Shown: positions 36,305 through 47,900 of the stretch, in pieces | Numbering within the stretch: position 1 is the stretch's first letter | Layout of the letters: the number at the start of each line of letters is the position of its first letter | Source: Anarhynchus alexandrinus | Taxonomy: Eukaryota > Chordata > Aves > Charadriiformes > Charadriidae | Length of the DNA: 64,000 nucleotides | Direction of reading: 5' to 3' | Assembly: GCA_008711295.1 (NCBI GenBank) | Contig: VUYV01000625.1 | Location: forward strand, 210,960-274,959 | Position numbers and translations under genes: made by a program | Notes under the pieces: model-generated | What the model was told of the DNA's origin: nothing | Database searches by the model: none | The model's input: only the letters and a program-made list of their open reading frames with translations

Positions 36305-36904
36305 GTAAGGGGTAAATCTGCCGTTGTTTCTCAAACACAGCAGTAAGCAGCAAGTTCAGGGTCATGGATGGCAGCATGACCATGTAGTGCAGAGCTGCTG
36401 AGGGGTACGTGTCCTCACCCCTGCCCACATATATCTCCTTTTGGGGGAATGGTTACAAAATTGTTTCTCTGCAACTTTGAAGACACTTGCTCCCTTTTAT
36501 TGCACTCCCTTTTATGTTCATAAATTTGGTTGATGATGGCAGTAATTCAAGAGTGATGTTACAAGCAGTCAGCTGCTACCAGCCTTGCTGCCTGGCTGCT
36601 TCAGGCCACCATTTCAGAAAGCTCCAGAAACAGGGTGCTTGGGGGATGTTGCTTGTCCTGAGCTGAGGCTTTATTGCTGTTAAGCAAGCCTTAATTACAA
36701 AGTAAATGTTACTTCTAGACCTGATTGTCTGAATTCTGTGGCACCCTTACACATGCAGCAGGATGCCGTATGCTTTTTTTTCTGGCTCAAACTGTTGGGT
36801 ATCACTTGCTGTGTCAGCCTAAATGCAGGGATGAATTTCATTGGGTAAAGCGATGCCTGTGTATGGATGAAAACCAGATGAAAGCATAATGTGAGCCAGC
36901 CGCT
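36305..36904. other. Non-coding stretch upstream of CR1
   Basis: Unique sequence. No gene or repeat was recognised before the CR1-like sequence begins near 36905. Confidence 0.5.
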
Positions 36905-37155
36905 AGAAATTAAAGTTAGATAAATGTAAGCTAGAAATAAGGTACGTGGTTTTAACAGTGACTAACTGTTGGCATCAGTTACCAAGGGATACAGTGGTTC
37001 TTCTGCTGCTTGAAGCCTCTGAAGAAACCATGTCTTGCTATCTCAGCCAGAAGAAATTTGGGACATCAGATGAAATTTCAGAACATTTTTATGCAGGAGA
37101 CCAATATGAACATTCCTGCTGCCCTCTTAAAATCTAGAAATCTAAAAATAGTCAT
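36905..37155 (+). mobile_element. Ancient CR1 LINE 3' end (decayed, sense on plus)
   Basis: Successive blocks match, in order, the 3' end of sauropsid CR1 elements as I know it: CTAGAAATAAGGTACG, TTTTAACAGTGACTAACTG, TTACCAAGGGATACAGTGG, GATGAAATTTCAGAAC, TTATGCAGGAGACCA, and the end CTCTTAAAATCTAGAAATCT, which decays the usual ATCTATGA octamers. Many substitutions and small deletions show great age. The element is 5'-truncated as usual for CR1 and has no coding capacity left. The 63-codon frame inside it is not a gene. Confidence 0.82.
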
Positions 37156-37477
37156 TTTAAAGGCACTCAGCACTCTTTAGAATAAATATTGCTGTTCTGT
37201 GACAATTCCTCTTTCCCCCTCCTTAACGCTGTTTTCCTAACATGTTACTCTGAGCTGGTGGATAGTAATCAAAACCGCTCATAAACTGTGTTCACTAAAT
37301 GCTGCAGTATGTCTGTATAATGTGGAGTGGTAGTTTATACCCAGATGTGAAACAGAGGCTGGTCTATGAAGAGGCTTCATGCTGAGGTCATGGCTTGCTG
37401 AGCACTTCTTTTGGTGGCAGCGTGGTCAGAAACTTCTCCTTCCACTCATGCTCCTTTTCTGCTTTCTTGTTTGCTTC

Positions 37478-37499
37478 TTTTTTTTTTTTTTTTTTTTTN
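37478..37499. repeat. T21 homopolymer ending in an unresolved base (N)
   Basis: Twenty-one T are followed by a single N at 37499 and then CACCATC. This is the same pattern as at 24749-24773 and suggests that a homopolymer length or sequence join was left unresolved in the assembly. Confidence 0.95.
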
Positions 37500-38962
37500 C
37501 ACCATCATATGTCAGAATGTGATTTCCTTCCAGCTGCAAAGTCTTTCATCTTGAGAGCTTTCTCACTGACTTTCAGCCCTGCCTGTCATCTTAGGGCTGC
37601 CTGAATTTGTGTCTCCAGACCAGCCTGGGAATGTAGAAGCTGGGGGATAAGCTGGCTGTTGCTGAGAGGCACCTATTGGGAGCTGCTCTACCAGGTGGGA
37701 GTGAATGGTCATGGCCAGAGATTAAGTAGGACGTCAGCCAAGGTGCCGGGCAGTGGTATCCTCACTGCACTCGCTGCCTAGACCAGGGATAACTGTGCGA
37801 GGGGCGCTGATGTTTTTGAAGGAAGTAGGACAGAGAGTGATCTAGTGACTATGAGGTCCAAACTCTTTCTTGATTTGACCTGAAATTTGGGAAGTTAGTG
37901 TTTTCAATCCTTGTGATCCTTGAATGGCTTTAGGCTATGAAAGGAAGTCGGGGTGTCCTGAAACGCCCTGTGCCACAAACACAGCCTTACTGTGAAGGAC
38001 TGTATTAAAACTGGTTTCCTAATTGAGTTGTTGTTTGCTGGATACTTACGAAGTGTGAGAAACCTTCAAAATTACTCTAAATACTCATTTCTAGTTTTTT
38101 AAAATTTGATTTTATGTGTCTCTAACCCTATTACCTATTTTGGGCTTAGTGAATAAAAAAAACTCCACCTGTTTCCTTTGACGTGCTGAACTTCAGGGTG
38201 ATGTCAGTGGTGTTACTCTAATATCAAAGCATCGCAGCTCTATGGACGTGTTGATCCTCTCAACAACCAGTGAAGTGCTCCAGGCTAACCAGGGGTGATA
38301 AAATAAGTCTCCATTTAATTGCATGCATCTATTTAGGACAAGTATCTTCCCTTACCTGACCGTAGTCAGGAAGCCTCTCTGGCCTGCCCTGAAGGGGTGG
38401 GGTCCCTGAAGCATGTGGATTGCTGGGGAGGTTATGATGGATGTTTCTGTTAAGCTGTAGTCTGTAAACACATCACCTTCTTCTCCACCCAGTCATTGCC
38501 CTGCCATCTCCTCCCCACTCTCCCAAATCTGTTCTGCGTAAAAGAAAGTAACAATTGCAAGGTCAAACTTTCGAATTCCTACGTGCTGCTCATGCATGCT
38601 GTTGAGCTGATCAAATGGTATTTGAAAAGTGCTAAGGATTCCTGAGATCAATATGACAGATCGTGAGATCAGCTAGACCTATGACACCCTCAGAGAAACA
38701 GAGAAATGTTGGAGGTCAAAGGTCTGAGTAATAGGATGAGGAAGTTACAGCCCCATGTCTGAGTCATGATCTTTCATTTTGCTCTTCTGAGAAGGGGATC
38801 TTTGTCCTTTTAGAAGAGCATTAGTTTTGCTTTCTGTGTTCCCTTTGATTTCAAGGGGAGGAAAAGTGATTGTAAAAGAGGAACGTTTGTTTTTTTTCTC
38901 TGTGTCAAAGCCTTGTGAAAAAGCACAAGTCAAAATCACTTCTGGAGAAACAGGTCTACTTT

Positions 38963-38980
38963 GGGGGAGGGGGGGTGGGG
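38963..38980 (+). other. G-quadruplex motif (dense G run)
   Basis: GGGGG, A, GGGGGGG, T, GGGG. The seven-G run can be split into two G3 runs with a one-base loop, giving four runs with one-base loops, the most stable loop class. This is a prediction from sequence only. Confidence 0.7.
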
Positions 38981-39099
38981 AGTATGGTGCTTTCCCATCC
39001 CAACAGTGAATTTTGGCCTGATATTGGCAAATGACCTCTAGCTCCCATCCTGCTGTGGGTGACCTTCTGAGTCCAGACTTGGAAGCTTCCATACAAGGA

Positions 39100-39478
39100 G
39101 CAACGGAGCAATCTGGGATACTTCAGTCTGGAAAAGGGATGATTTTGAGGGGAATGTGACAGAGACCTACAAAATCTGGAGTTGCATGAAGAGTGGGTAG
39201 GGACTGACTGTTCCTACCTTTTCCCATGCAAGAATTGGAGGCCAACAAATGTGGGCAGTGGGGTCAGATTTCAAACAAATGAAGAGAGATGGTTCTGGAT
39301 GTACCAGGTAATAGACCTGGAGAACTTCTCATCAGAGGGTGGTGTTGTGTGTACAAGGTTCAAAGGAAGACAATAGTGTTTCAAAGCAAGTCAACTGATA
39401 GTTTTTGTTGGAGACAGTAGTGGGATAGGTGGACCCTTGGTGTGGACCCATATGGCTGATGGAGTTCTGAGACAGTTA
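39100..39478 (+). mobile_element. Ancient CR1 LINE 3' end (decayed, sense on plus)
   Basis: Ordered blocks match the sauropsid CR1 3' region: CTTCAGTCTGGAAAAGGGAT, ATGTGACAGAGACCTACAAAA, TTCCTACCTTTTCCCATGCA, AGGCCAACAAATG, TTTCAAACAAATGAAGAG, GAGAACTTCTCATCAGAGGG, ACAAGGTTCAAAGGAAGACA, and the diagnostic end GGATAGGTGGACCCTTGGTG plus GGACCCATATGGCTG. About 100 bp normally lying before the final block is missing. The tail differs from that of the copy at 36905, so these are two separate insertions, probably of different subfamilies. Confidence 0.85.
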
Positions 39479-40559
39479 ACCCTGAGACTGTTAAGATTTT
39501 TTAGTCACCCAAAAGAAGCATCACCACAACTAAAGCTTTCTAGAACATCCCAAGGATGGCTAATCTCCTTAGAAATGGTTTCCAATCTATTTCTAAATTG
39601 TCTGCAGTCTCAGTGATTATTTCCTTAATGCCCTCCCTGCCCAAATAAGCAGTAAATGAGAAGGACTCAGCTTGCACAGGGAAGTATTCCCTGAGGTATG
39701 AGGACCTCCCCCCGAGGAGGGGTAAGGCTGCCGTGCACAAGAGGGGACAGAAAAGAAAGGGGAGGTCTGGGTGAAGGTGCTACAGTGGGACTTGGGAAAT
39801 GTAACATTTGGCAAGCTGTATTTTTGTGGAAAGTTTCACCTGGCTACAAACTGATAGGTGGTTACGAGAGCTGGGCAAGAGTCCATACAAGCTGGACTGG
39901 GCTGGAGTAGGAACTGGTGGTGAAGAAGAAGCTCTGAGCTGGAAGGTGGGGGCATGTCTCATTGCTATGTTTGCTCTTGAGCACAACCAACCCAGAGGAG
40001 CGATGCTGGCTGTTGGTTTTCTCAGAATGGGAAGCCAGGCTCTCTCCTTCCCGGGTATTGGTATCAGCAGGTCTGACAGCTCTTCAGAGGGACTTTTGAG
40101 GGACTGCTTAATGTCACGTCTGCGTGAACCTTGTGTCAGGGAAATGCCTATTCCCAAAACTGTTTTTCTGAAAGCAAAACTGCAGGACTTTTTCCTTTAT
40201 TTTTCACTTTAAAAAGACTAACTTCATAAATTTTGCACCTGGCAGAACCTGCATCTCCCTTTGTGATGGCTAGAGTATGCTTTTGAAGCCAGTTCTGCGT
40301 ACACAGGGAATCGGGGAGCAGGTGACTTCAACTTAACCTTCCCTCTAAGCTTGAAGAACAAGCCAAGGCAATACAAAAGGGACCTTCTAAGAGACTTGTG
40401 CAGCTGCACAGCCCTTATACTGGCCCCATGATGTGTTTATCTTTTGCCTTCAAGGAAGTGTCAGAGTTAGGGGAAGCTCCCCCAAGTGGGATGGCTTAAA
40501 AGACTGTATCCTCTGCTGGGAAATGCACATGCTTCTTTTTTTATAAGCCATTTGATATA
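39479..40559. other. Non-coding stretch, nothing recognised
   Basis: Unique sequence after the CR1 tail. Several overlapping chance frames of up to 134 codons occur on both strands and match no family. Confidence 0.5.
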
Positions 40560-40603
40560 TTTTTCCTCTCTTTCTCTCTCTTCCCCTCCTCCCCTGGCAG
40601 CAG
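40560..40603 (+). other. 36-nt pyrimidine run with NAGNAG acceptor
   Basis: An unbroken pyrimidine run at 40560-40595 is followed by GGCAGCAG, a tandem NAGNAG acceptor (exon start at 40601 or 40604). One frame is open for about 44 codons beyond it (segment PEYKLVCSDTGSKSTMAG) with no good donor before TGA near 40735. The mirror-like CT-rich run could also form triplex DNA. The acceptor is very strong, but exon status is unproven. Confidence 0.3.
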
Positions 40604-41479
40604 GATCTCTGGCCGTTGCATGCTTTTCATTAAATCTTCCTGAATATAAGCTTGTATGTTCTGACACAGGGTCAAAGAGTACCATGGCAGGGATAAAACT
40701 CAGCAACAGAATGGAAAGGTTTTTCTGGTTTTGATTACCGGACATTGCCAGTTATTGTGGAGTGCGTTCTTGGCTGAGGTCTGAAGACGGAGTTAAATAT
40801 CACCCGGAAAGGAGCGTTCCATGATGCTCCTGAAACACTGAACTTCTCCTGAAATATGAGGGGGTGTGGGAGTTGTCTTGGCCAATTTCCAGCCTCTCTA
40901 ATGCTACTGTCACTCTTATCCCACGTGTTCTGCTTTTGCAGTATCCATTGGAGGAGGTTATTTAACTTCCCTTGCTGATATGAACAACTGTCGCTGTTGT
41001 GTTTTTGGGTTTAGGTTGTTTGTCTCTAATGAAAGCCCCACACTTAGTGAGGAACTCAAATAACCAATTGCTTACTCAGCTTTGCAGCTCTGTTATCTGA
41101 AGGTATAATCACTTCCTGCATCTTTGTTTGTCTTTGCCTCCGTGCTGTTGGTACCTTGCTGCTCGCGCAGCTGCTTTTCTCTGCCCCAAGGCACATCAGC
41201 ATGTGGGGAAATAAAGCAGTTCCTGGTTATTGCTGTGTCTTCTTTCAACACCTTAGACACAGGCTGCTCTGTAACATGGAATATTGTCCCTCTTATTTCT
41301 GAGAGGGGAGGACAAGGAGCCTTTATGTCTGTTAGGAAGACTGTGGAGTTTGCACCTTTGGGTGACAGCGTCAAAAATCCATCTGTATCCTCTGAGCAAG
41401 TGCAGAGAGGCAGAGGAGGTGTAAGTCAGAGGGAGCTGATCCCCAGTTACCTGGTATGAGCATTGGTACTTAGATGGCA
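40604..41479. other. Non-coding stretch, one weak exon-like segment
   Basis: The segment 41261-41419 has an acceptor (TCTTTCAACACCTTAG) and a donor-like GAG/GTGTAAGTC and is open in one frame. The donor is offset from consensus, so I do not call it separately. No other signals were seen. Confidence 0.4.
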
Positions 41480-41990
41480 TGGGATCTGCAGGCGTCTCTC
41501 TTGGTGGCTGGCTGTGATACTGGCCAAGGCTGCAGAGATGAAGTGTCAGGGCCTCTAGTGTACCTAATAGGATTTAATTGCCCTGATGAGCCTGCCGTGG
41601 GGCCTCCACCCGCTGCCCTGCCCATGGGCTCAGGGCGTCCATATAAGCTCAGTCCATGACTTTCAATTGCTCCCTGAGCTATGGTGTAGGTCTCCTGCTC
41701 CATACAGCCATGCCTGTGTCTGGCCATGGACCTTAGACTGGGACCCTGACCCATGGACTGACCTCCCGGTTTGACGTCGGACCTGCCTGGTGAGCACTGG
41801 ACTGTGTCTGACACTGGTTACTGTCATTGGCGCTGACTCTGACCTGCAGTTTGACTTCCTGGCTTGACCTGCCTTATCACCACAAATGATCTGGACTCTT
41901 AGTTGACCCTGGCTGCCATCCCCAGGCTTGGCTGCTGGTCTTGCTTGTGTCCTGTGGGATGGGGCCCTGGCTAACGAGCCCTGCCAGCTG
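41480..41990. repeat. TGACC/TGGACT-rich internally repetitive block, probable old interspersed repeat
   Basis: From about 41720 to 41930 the sequence repeats variants of GGACTGACCT, GGACCTGCC, TGACTCTGACC, GGCTTGACC and TTGACCCTGGCT at irregular spacing. GC-rich flanks are of a different texture from the neighbours (CCTGATGAGCCTGCCG at 41581; GGCTAACGAGCCCTGCCAG near 41970). This looks like a decayed member of a dispersed family that I have a general sense of from sauropsid genomes but cannot name. It has no coding capacity. The boundaries are approximate. Confidence 0.5.
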
Positions 41991-43572
41991 AGTTATACTC
42001 CTCAACTCCTCATCCTGTAGAGAACTGCCAGCCCTTGCTGCTCCCTGACCCTTGAGAGGTCTCTATGGAGGGTTGATTCTTTGGAAAGACTCATCTTGGT
42101 GTGAAACACTTCCTCAACTAGTAGCACAGCAAAACAAGAGCATGTGGCTTCAGGGATATCCTGTCTGCCCACTGGGGAAGGTGACACCATGCATCAAAGC
42201 TGTACCTTCCTTGAAATCTCCAGCGTGGTAAATAGGTTCTCACCAGCTCATTAGTTGTAAAATTAATTAGCATTCCAGCTGTGGGATGCGATGTACTTCT
42301 TAACTTGGCCAGGCAAGAGCTTCTTTCCAGCTTCAGGAAAGGATGTCTGGGGATTTGGGGGTTTGTTTCTTGTTTGCTTTTTAAGCTGCTAATACTTCTA
42401 GTGTTTTCAGCTGGGATCAGCAATCTGCCCTGTACTGTGGGGCTTGCAACCTCCCAGGACAAGAAGAGAAACCACTCTTTTGCAGGATCCTTGCTAAACA
42501 GGTTCCCTGAAAAATATGAGGAACTCATGATTGCTAGCTCCTTGGAAGCAAAGAGCATGACAGATGCGTTTACAGAGAAGAAACAATAACAATCAACAAT
42601 AGACAGACGGAAATGGCTCCTCCGAGAATAGGAGCCAGACTAAGGGAAGAAAAATGCTTGGGTTAGATAAGTAAGTTTTATGAGAAAGGGGGAGAAAATG
42701 CCAAGAAAGCAGGGGTGGCAAAGGAGGGACAGAGGCTGGGGAGCAGCCCCTGGGGAGGGGATGTGCCATGTCCAGAGGCCACCTGTGAAGCAAAGCCTCC
42801 TCACTGGTGAGACTGGGGTGTAAACTGAATTGCTGTGGCATTGTCCCATGGGAGACCAGGCCCAGCTGAGCAAAGCGGTGCATTTTGCCCTAGGGCAGCT
42901 GTCTCAAGGGAAGGAGCAGAGGTTTCCTTGTGAGAGGCACTGCCAGGTCACCCCAGTCGCTTGGTGTTCCTGATGGCAGCTGCGCGTCTCCTCCCGAAGG
43001 GCAGGTAAAAACACAGTCAAGCGTGTGACAGCTTTTGCCAGTTGTTCCTGTCTCAGGGGGATGGAGACAACTGTACAGAGGGAACTAGCCCTCCCAAAGA
43101 GGTCTGCATGGAGCATGCAGTGCAAGAAACCTGTTCTCACCTGTGATATGTACTGTTAATTCAGCACTGTTTTGTACTAAATCCCTCCTGCTCCCTACTC
43201 TTTCCTTGCTAAGCTTGTCTCAAGCTGATGGGAAATAAAATGTATTTTCCCCCTTTTCTATGAGGTTCCTAACTTCACCCATGATTGCTGCTATTGGAGG
43301 TGGCAAGCTCTTGCTAACCTTCAGAGAATTACAGCAGTGTCTTCTCTTGTGCACTATGCACCTCAGAGGGCAGAGTATAAGGCGTGTTCCGGGGATGACT
43401 GAGAAATGTCCATGGCATTTTGGAGATCCCCATTTGTCACTGGACGGTAAGGTGGGCAAACTGTGTTGTCACTGGGAGCCTCTGCTCTCTTGTTTCTTCC
43501 CAAATGAAGGGATTTGGGTGACGCAGCAGCCCCTGTTGTGTTTGCATGCTGTAGCCCCAGAGGAGCTTTATT
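41991..43572. other. Non-coding stretch, nothing recognised
   Basis: Unique sequence with chance frames of up to 146 codons (minus strand, 42118-42558) that match no family and lack splice support. Confidence 0.5.
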
Positions 43573-43626
43573 GGATATACTACATGCACAGGATATACTG
43601 TGTATATTGGATATACTCACAAGGCA
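43573..43626. repeat. Tandem repeat, 18-bp unit, three copies
   Basis: GGATATACT starts at 43573, 43591 and 43609, exactly 18 bp apart. The second half of each unit has diverged (ACATGCACA, GTGTATATT, CACAAGGCA). Because 18 is a multiple of 3, an open plus-strand frame reads a tyrosine/isoleucine-rich repeat (WIYYMHRIYCVYWIYS). I consider that a by-product. Confidence 0.85.
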
Positions 43627-43859
43627 CAGGTCCTTGTCAAAGTAATAATTCAGACCATGTTCCTCTGAAGCTTTTCTGACTATTGTAGAGACAGATCAAG
43701 GTTGAAAAATCTTATTATTGCAGAAAATAAAGACAATTGTGTTTTTCCCACACAAAGTCACAGAAGAGTGCTGTTTTGTTGCTTGAGATTTGGGACTGGA
43801 TTCAACTGTAAGTCTGGAACTGGGGAAATGTGAACAACTTGAATCAAAGCTGATGAAAA

Positions 43860-44110
43860 TTTTCCTGTGATCCCTTGTGAAACGTAATTCACTTACCCAG
43901 ATAATGGGTGTTGTATGACTCTTAATTATTGTAAAACCAGAGTGTGTTCCTCCTCCTAAACTTAGTTTGCTTTTTTCTTGCATTTTATCGAGCAATTTCT
44001 TCCTTTGGAGATCTTAAATCTTTTCTATGTTATTACTGTCACTATTTTGCCCAAGTAAAACATAAAGTAACACAACCCTGATCTGATTATAAATAAGATC
44101 TTAAAATTAT
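43860..44110. promoter_or_regulatory. Weak CNE-like AT-rich segment
   Basis: AT-rich and free of obvious repeats, with ACGTAATTCAC, CTTAATTATTGT, TTTTATCGAGC, GATTATAAATAAGATC and GCTTATCTAAG. The signal is weaker than the other islands and could be ordinary AT-rich intron or an old unrecognised repeat. Confidence 0.2.
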
Positions 44111-44857
44111 CCCTAGCTTATCTAAGTTTGGGCTTCTAATGTGGGGACTGCATTGGAGCTGACCTGGTGTTGGGTAAGTATTTCCAGCTGTTCCAGCACT
44201 GCAGAGATCCTCTGCCAAGGCTTGTTCCTACAGCCTGGACTGTACACAGTGTCATAACAGGGGGAAAAGATGGGTTCTTAGTACTGACTTGCATGTGTAC
44301 TACCAGGTCGAGGTGGATCCTAAGCTCCCTTTCACCTCTAAATTGATGTGCTGATGTGTATACAGAGCTCTTGCATGTACAAGATGCCACCTGTTACCTG
44401 CTAACTGCAATCAAGAATATGCATTTCTTTTCTAATAGATAGCAACCACTTGGATATGATATTGTTGTTTGTGAGGCTGTCCTGAGCCACTATAGCAGGT
44501 GTTGGCCTTTTGAGGAAATGCTGCTCTGAAGTGGATGTTGCTGTAGGTGAACCCATTTCCCCCTGTTCTTCTTTACCATATGGGTGGGGATGTAGTTCCC
44601 TCTGAAAATCGTGAATCAGCTAAAGATAAACAATGCTTCTTGGAGGAGCACTGACTGCAGTAACAATCTCTTGCTTCCACTCACATTTTTTATACTATTT
44701 GGAGACAAAAGTAGATTACCACCCAGGAGTTGCATATATTATCATGACTCAAAAATGTCTTTAGGGTACATTTTCTTATGTAATGCTGATATGCCAAATT
44801 TACTTGCACACCAGTTCGCAGATCTTTCCATCCAAGACTAAGATGATTTGCTTTCAG
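44111..44857. other. Non-coding stretch, nothing recognised
   Basis: Mixed-composition unique sequence before the candidate exon at 44858. Confidence 0.5.
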
Positions 44858-44974
44858 ATTGACCAAAGAGAGTATCAGCTCCTGAACTGTTCTATGCTGG
44901 GATCTCACAATGAGACAGATAGTGCCGCTAGCTCCACAGAAGAGCTAGAATTTACATGTGTTGATCGAGAATAA
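44858..44974 (+). other. Candidate terminal coding segment (38 codons)
   Basis: An acceptor-like ATGATTTGCTTTCAG ends at 44857. The first frame then reads IDQREYQLLNCSMLGSHN and onward, with an acidic Ser/Glu-rich end (SSTEELEFTCVDRE), and stops at TAA 44972-44974. Its composition is more protein-like than most chance frames here. The acceptor tract is short, no upstream partner is evident, and I recognise no family. It may be a C-terminal exon, a gene relic or chance. Confidence 0.2.
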
Positions 44975-47900
44975 CAGTAACATCCAGCTGCCCATCACCT
45001 GCAACAGCTAGGAGGAATTACTGCATAATCCTCCATCCCACCTCACTGGAAGATCTGTGGGATAAGAATGCTTTCCCTCAAACACTCATTCTGGCTTGTG
45101 TAAAAGGCAGGATTCAGATGCAAAAAGGTTTTATGGCAAATCTTATATTCCCAGTGGGTCTGATGTTGAAAGACTGTTACTTTTATATTAGACGTCCCTT
45201 GACTAGTGGTGTTTAACCTTCAGTGTATCCACCCATTTCATAAATTAAAAGTAGCTACATGTTCAACTAATTGTTCCTTCAATATACTTTTTATGGTGGA
45301 TGCTTCCTTCTATGAATCATGGATGCATGATAATAACATGTTCATTGGGAGGGGAACTAGGAATTAGCAGCTCTGCGGTGGACATAAGCAGTTATTTTCT
45401 AGTTTATTTGATTCTGCATGATGCTATTAACCTGATACCTGTTCACTTCCTGGGATAAACTGTAATCAGAATATGAGGAGTAGGAACCTTCTGATTTTGT
45501 GTGAGCCTCAGCAAACTCTTCTGTCTCCTTTCTTGTAGTTGTGAAGAGGGCAATTAGTAGAAGTAGCTCACTACTTGAGTCAGCATGCATGGCTTCACCT
45601 GGAGACTTTCGTGTCCTGAACGCCAGACAGCAATCCTTAGCTGCAAGCTTGGATCTGTTATGGAAAAAAGTAACAGGCAGCTGTCCTCCAAAATGAACTG
45701 CAGAAAGTTATGTGTAGCTATCCTTTGCAGCTCTTTCTTTTTGAAAAAAATTGTTATCACTGATTAAGGATTGTTCTGAATTGAGGGATTTGCTTTAAGA
45801 TGGCAGCCACATTTCTGAATACTGTGAAATGTTGGAGGTTGAAGAGAAAGGTAAATAAGGAAAAGCAATTTTACACCCCTAGGAAGCTTAACCACAAAAA
45901 AAAAATATAGCAGGTGTTGCAAAATGCTGCAGCTGAGAAGTGATAATCAGGCTTTTCCAAAGTGTGCTCCAGGTAAGTTTGCTCTCTAGCTGGAGGGTGC
46001 AACTGGAGGAATGATTCTGATCTATTAACTGGATGTATACAGTCTCTCTTCCAATGCTGCTGACACCGGTGCTTTGCTGCTCCCCTTCCCCTGTTCAGTG
46101 CTAGAGGAAGGATAGGGCCAGTGGCTGATTCTCTTTGCTGTCTGACAGAAGGTGAATTCTGCCAGTACTGCAGAGTGAAATACAGAAGTTAGCTCAGCGT
46201 GCGCCTGGTTGCTTTACAGGATCCTTGTGTTGCATAGGAGTGATCAGCACTCACATGGGGTATCTGGCTCCAGCCCGGAATATGTAAGGGTGGTGGCTCC
46301 CTCAGATCATCAGTAGGAATAGGCTGTGAGGCAAATACCTTGGCATATTGAAAAAAATCATCAGGAATAATGTTAAGATTGATAATGGGAATGAAACTTT
46401 AGACTTCATCATGATGAGATATGAACTCTGGGTTGAAAATCTGCTGCTACACAGAAGCAGAATGGCTGGTTGACCTCTGTTCTTATCTATGAGATATGTT
46501 GTCGGCTTTTCCACTGACCTTCTCACGGCTTCTTCAGACAGCTGGATCAGCTTGTCTTCTGCTGGAGTGACCTATTATTTATCAGCTCATTATCAAAGGA
46601 TTTACTAAAAGCTTACGGCAGAGGCCAAAGGGTCAATCCAGAATTGTGCAGAAACATCTGCACTTCTTCCATTGTCCCTAGGAGGTAAATTGTATGTGGC
46701 ATTAGGCCCTTGAAGTAACCTGAGCACGTGAGAGGCAAGCGCGTCTCATCTGTGAACTCAAGACACAAGTGAAGTGTGTAAATGGCTGTCTGCCATCGTT
46801 TGGTTGATCCTGAGCAGGAAGTTAAGTGTTCCCTTGCTCACGGCTCCCATCTCTTCTGCTATCCAACCCCTGTAGTGACTACAAAGCTTGCAGTGGTATT
46901 GAGGTGGGAGAAGCAGGTAGCTGAGAAGCAGCTGCTTACTGTGGTCTGTGTATTTAACTTACCCCATCACCAAGAAATACTTGAGAAAAAAACTCAGTGG
47001 CTCAGCCTTTCAAGGTGATTTCTGAAGTTCTTGTTTAGTTATTCACAAAGGACCCATGGGGTGAATACATTCAGAACCAGTCCTGACAAAATGGAAAGCT
47101 GAGGCCTGTCAAATATGCAGCAAATGCAACGAGTGAACAGCCCGGGTGATTGCTGGAGAGAAGCAGCTGTGACTTGTTATCTAAAAGAAGGCAAATATTG
47201 GCTAAGGGCTGCTGCTTTGAGACATTCATCTTCAATCAGAACCAGACATGTGATCAGAAAATTGTATTTGTTTCTGTCTTCCTCATCAGTCATTTAATGA
47301 AAAATAATTACAATGGATTGATCCTCTTGAATGTTTTGAACTTATCATCCCAAAGCCAAAACCCATCAGGCACACTGCTGCTGGCTTTCTCCTCTAAAAA
47401 GGTCACATCTGAGTACATAGTCAGTCCTTCAGAGTTGAGCGTTGGCAGAAATAGTCACTCACACCCCAACCAGGGTCTCCTCCTGTGGGGACAGTCTCAT
47501 TAATATTAAGAAGCTTCTGTATTTTTGGACACCTGGAAGCTGAGCAATATCTTCAGTTGACACCTCAGGATGTACTGATTGGTAAGAGACTGTGAAAAAA
47601 GGGATGACAGATTATGAATTTGACAATTCTGTTGGTGTAAAAAATTGCGTTTTTTGAAACCTTTGAATTTTGCAGAAAAGAACTTGAATCTGCAAAATTC
47701 CTTTTTTTTTTTTTTCCTGAGAAAACCGATCTTTTATGAAATAGAAACTGTTTCATAGTAATTGTTTTCTCTGGTTCCTTCTGCGTGGGGAGAGGAACTA
47801 TAGTACACTGTGATGCTGAACAAGATGTGCTAATCCTTTATTCCCCTCTGTCCCACAAGAAATTTATACCTGATGCTCCCTATTGGCATTGTGTAAGTTC

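Larger units (their letters stand above)
37156..39099. other. Non-coding stretch with T21-N and a G-rich motif
   Basis: No gene was recognised. T21-N lies at 37478-37499 and a G-rich motif at 38963-38980. The stretch from 37620 to 37960 has a GC-richer, repeat-like look (CAGCCTGGGAATG, GGTGCCGGGCAGTGG), but I cannot match it to a family. Confidence 0.5.
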
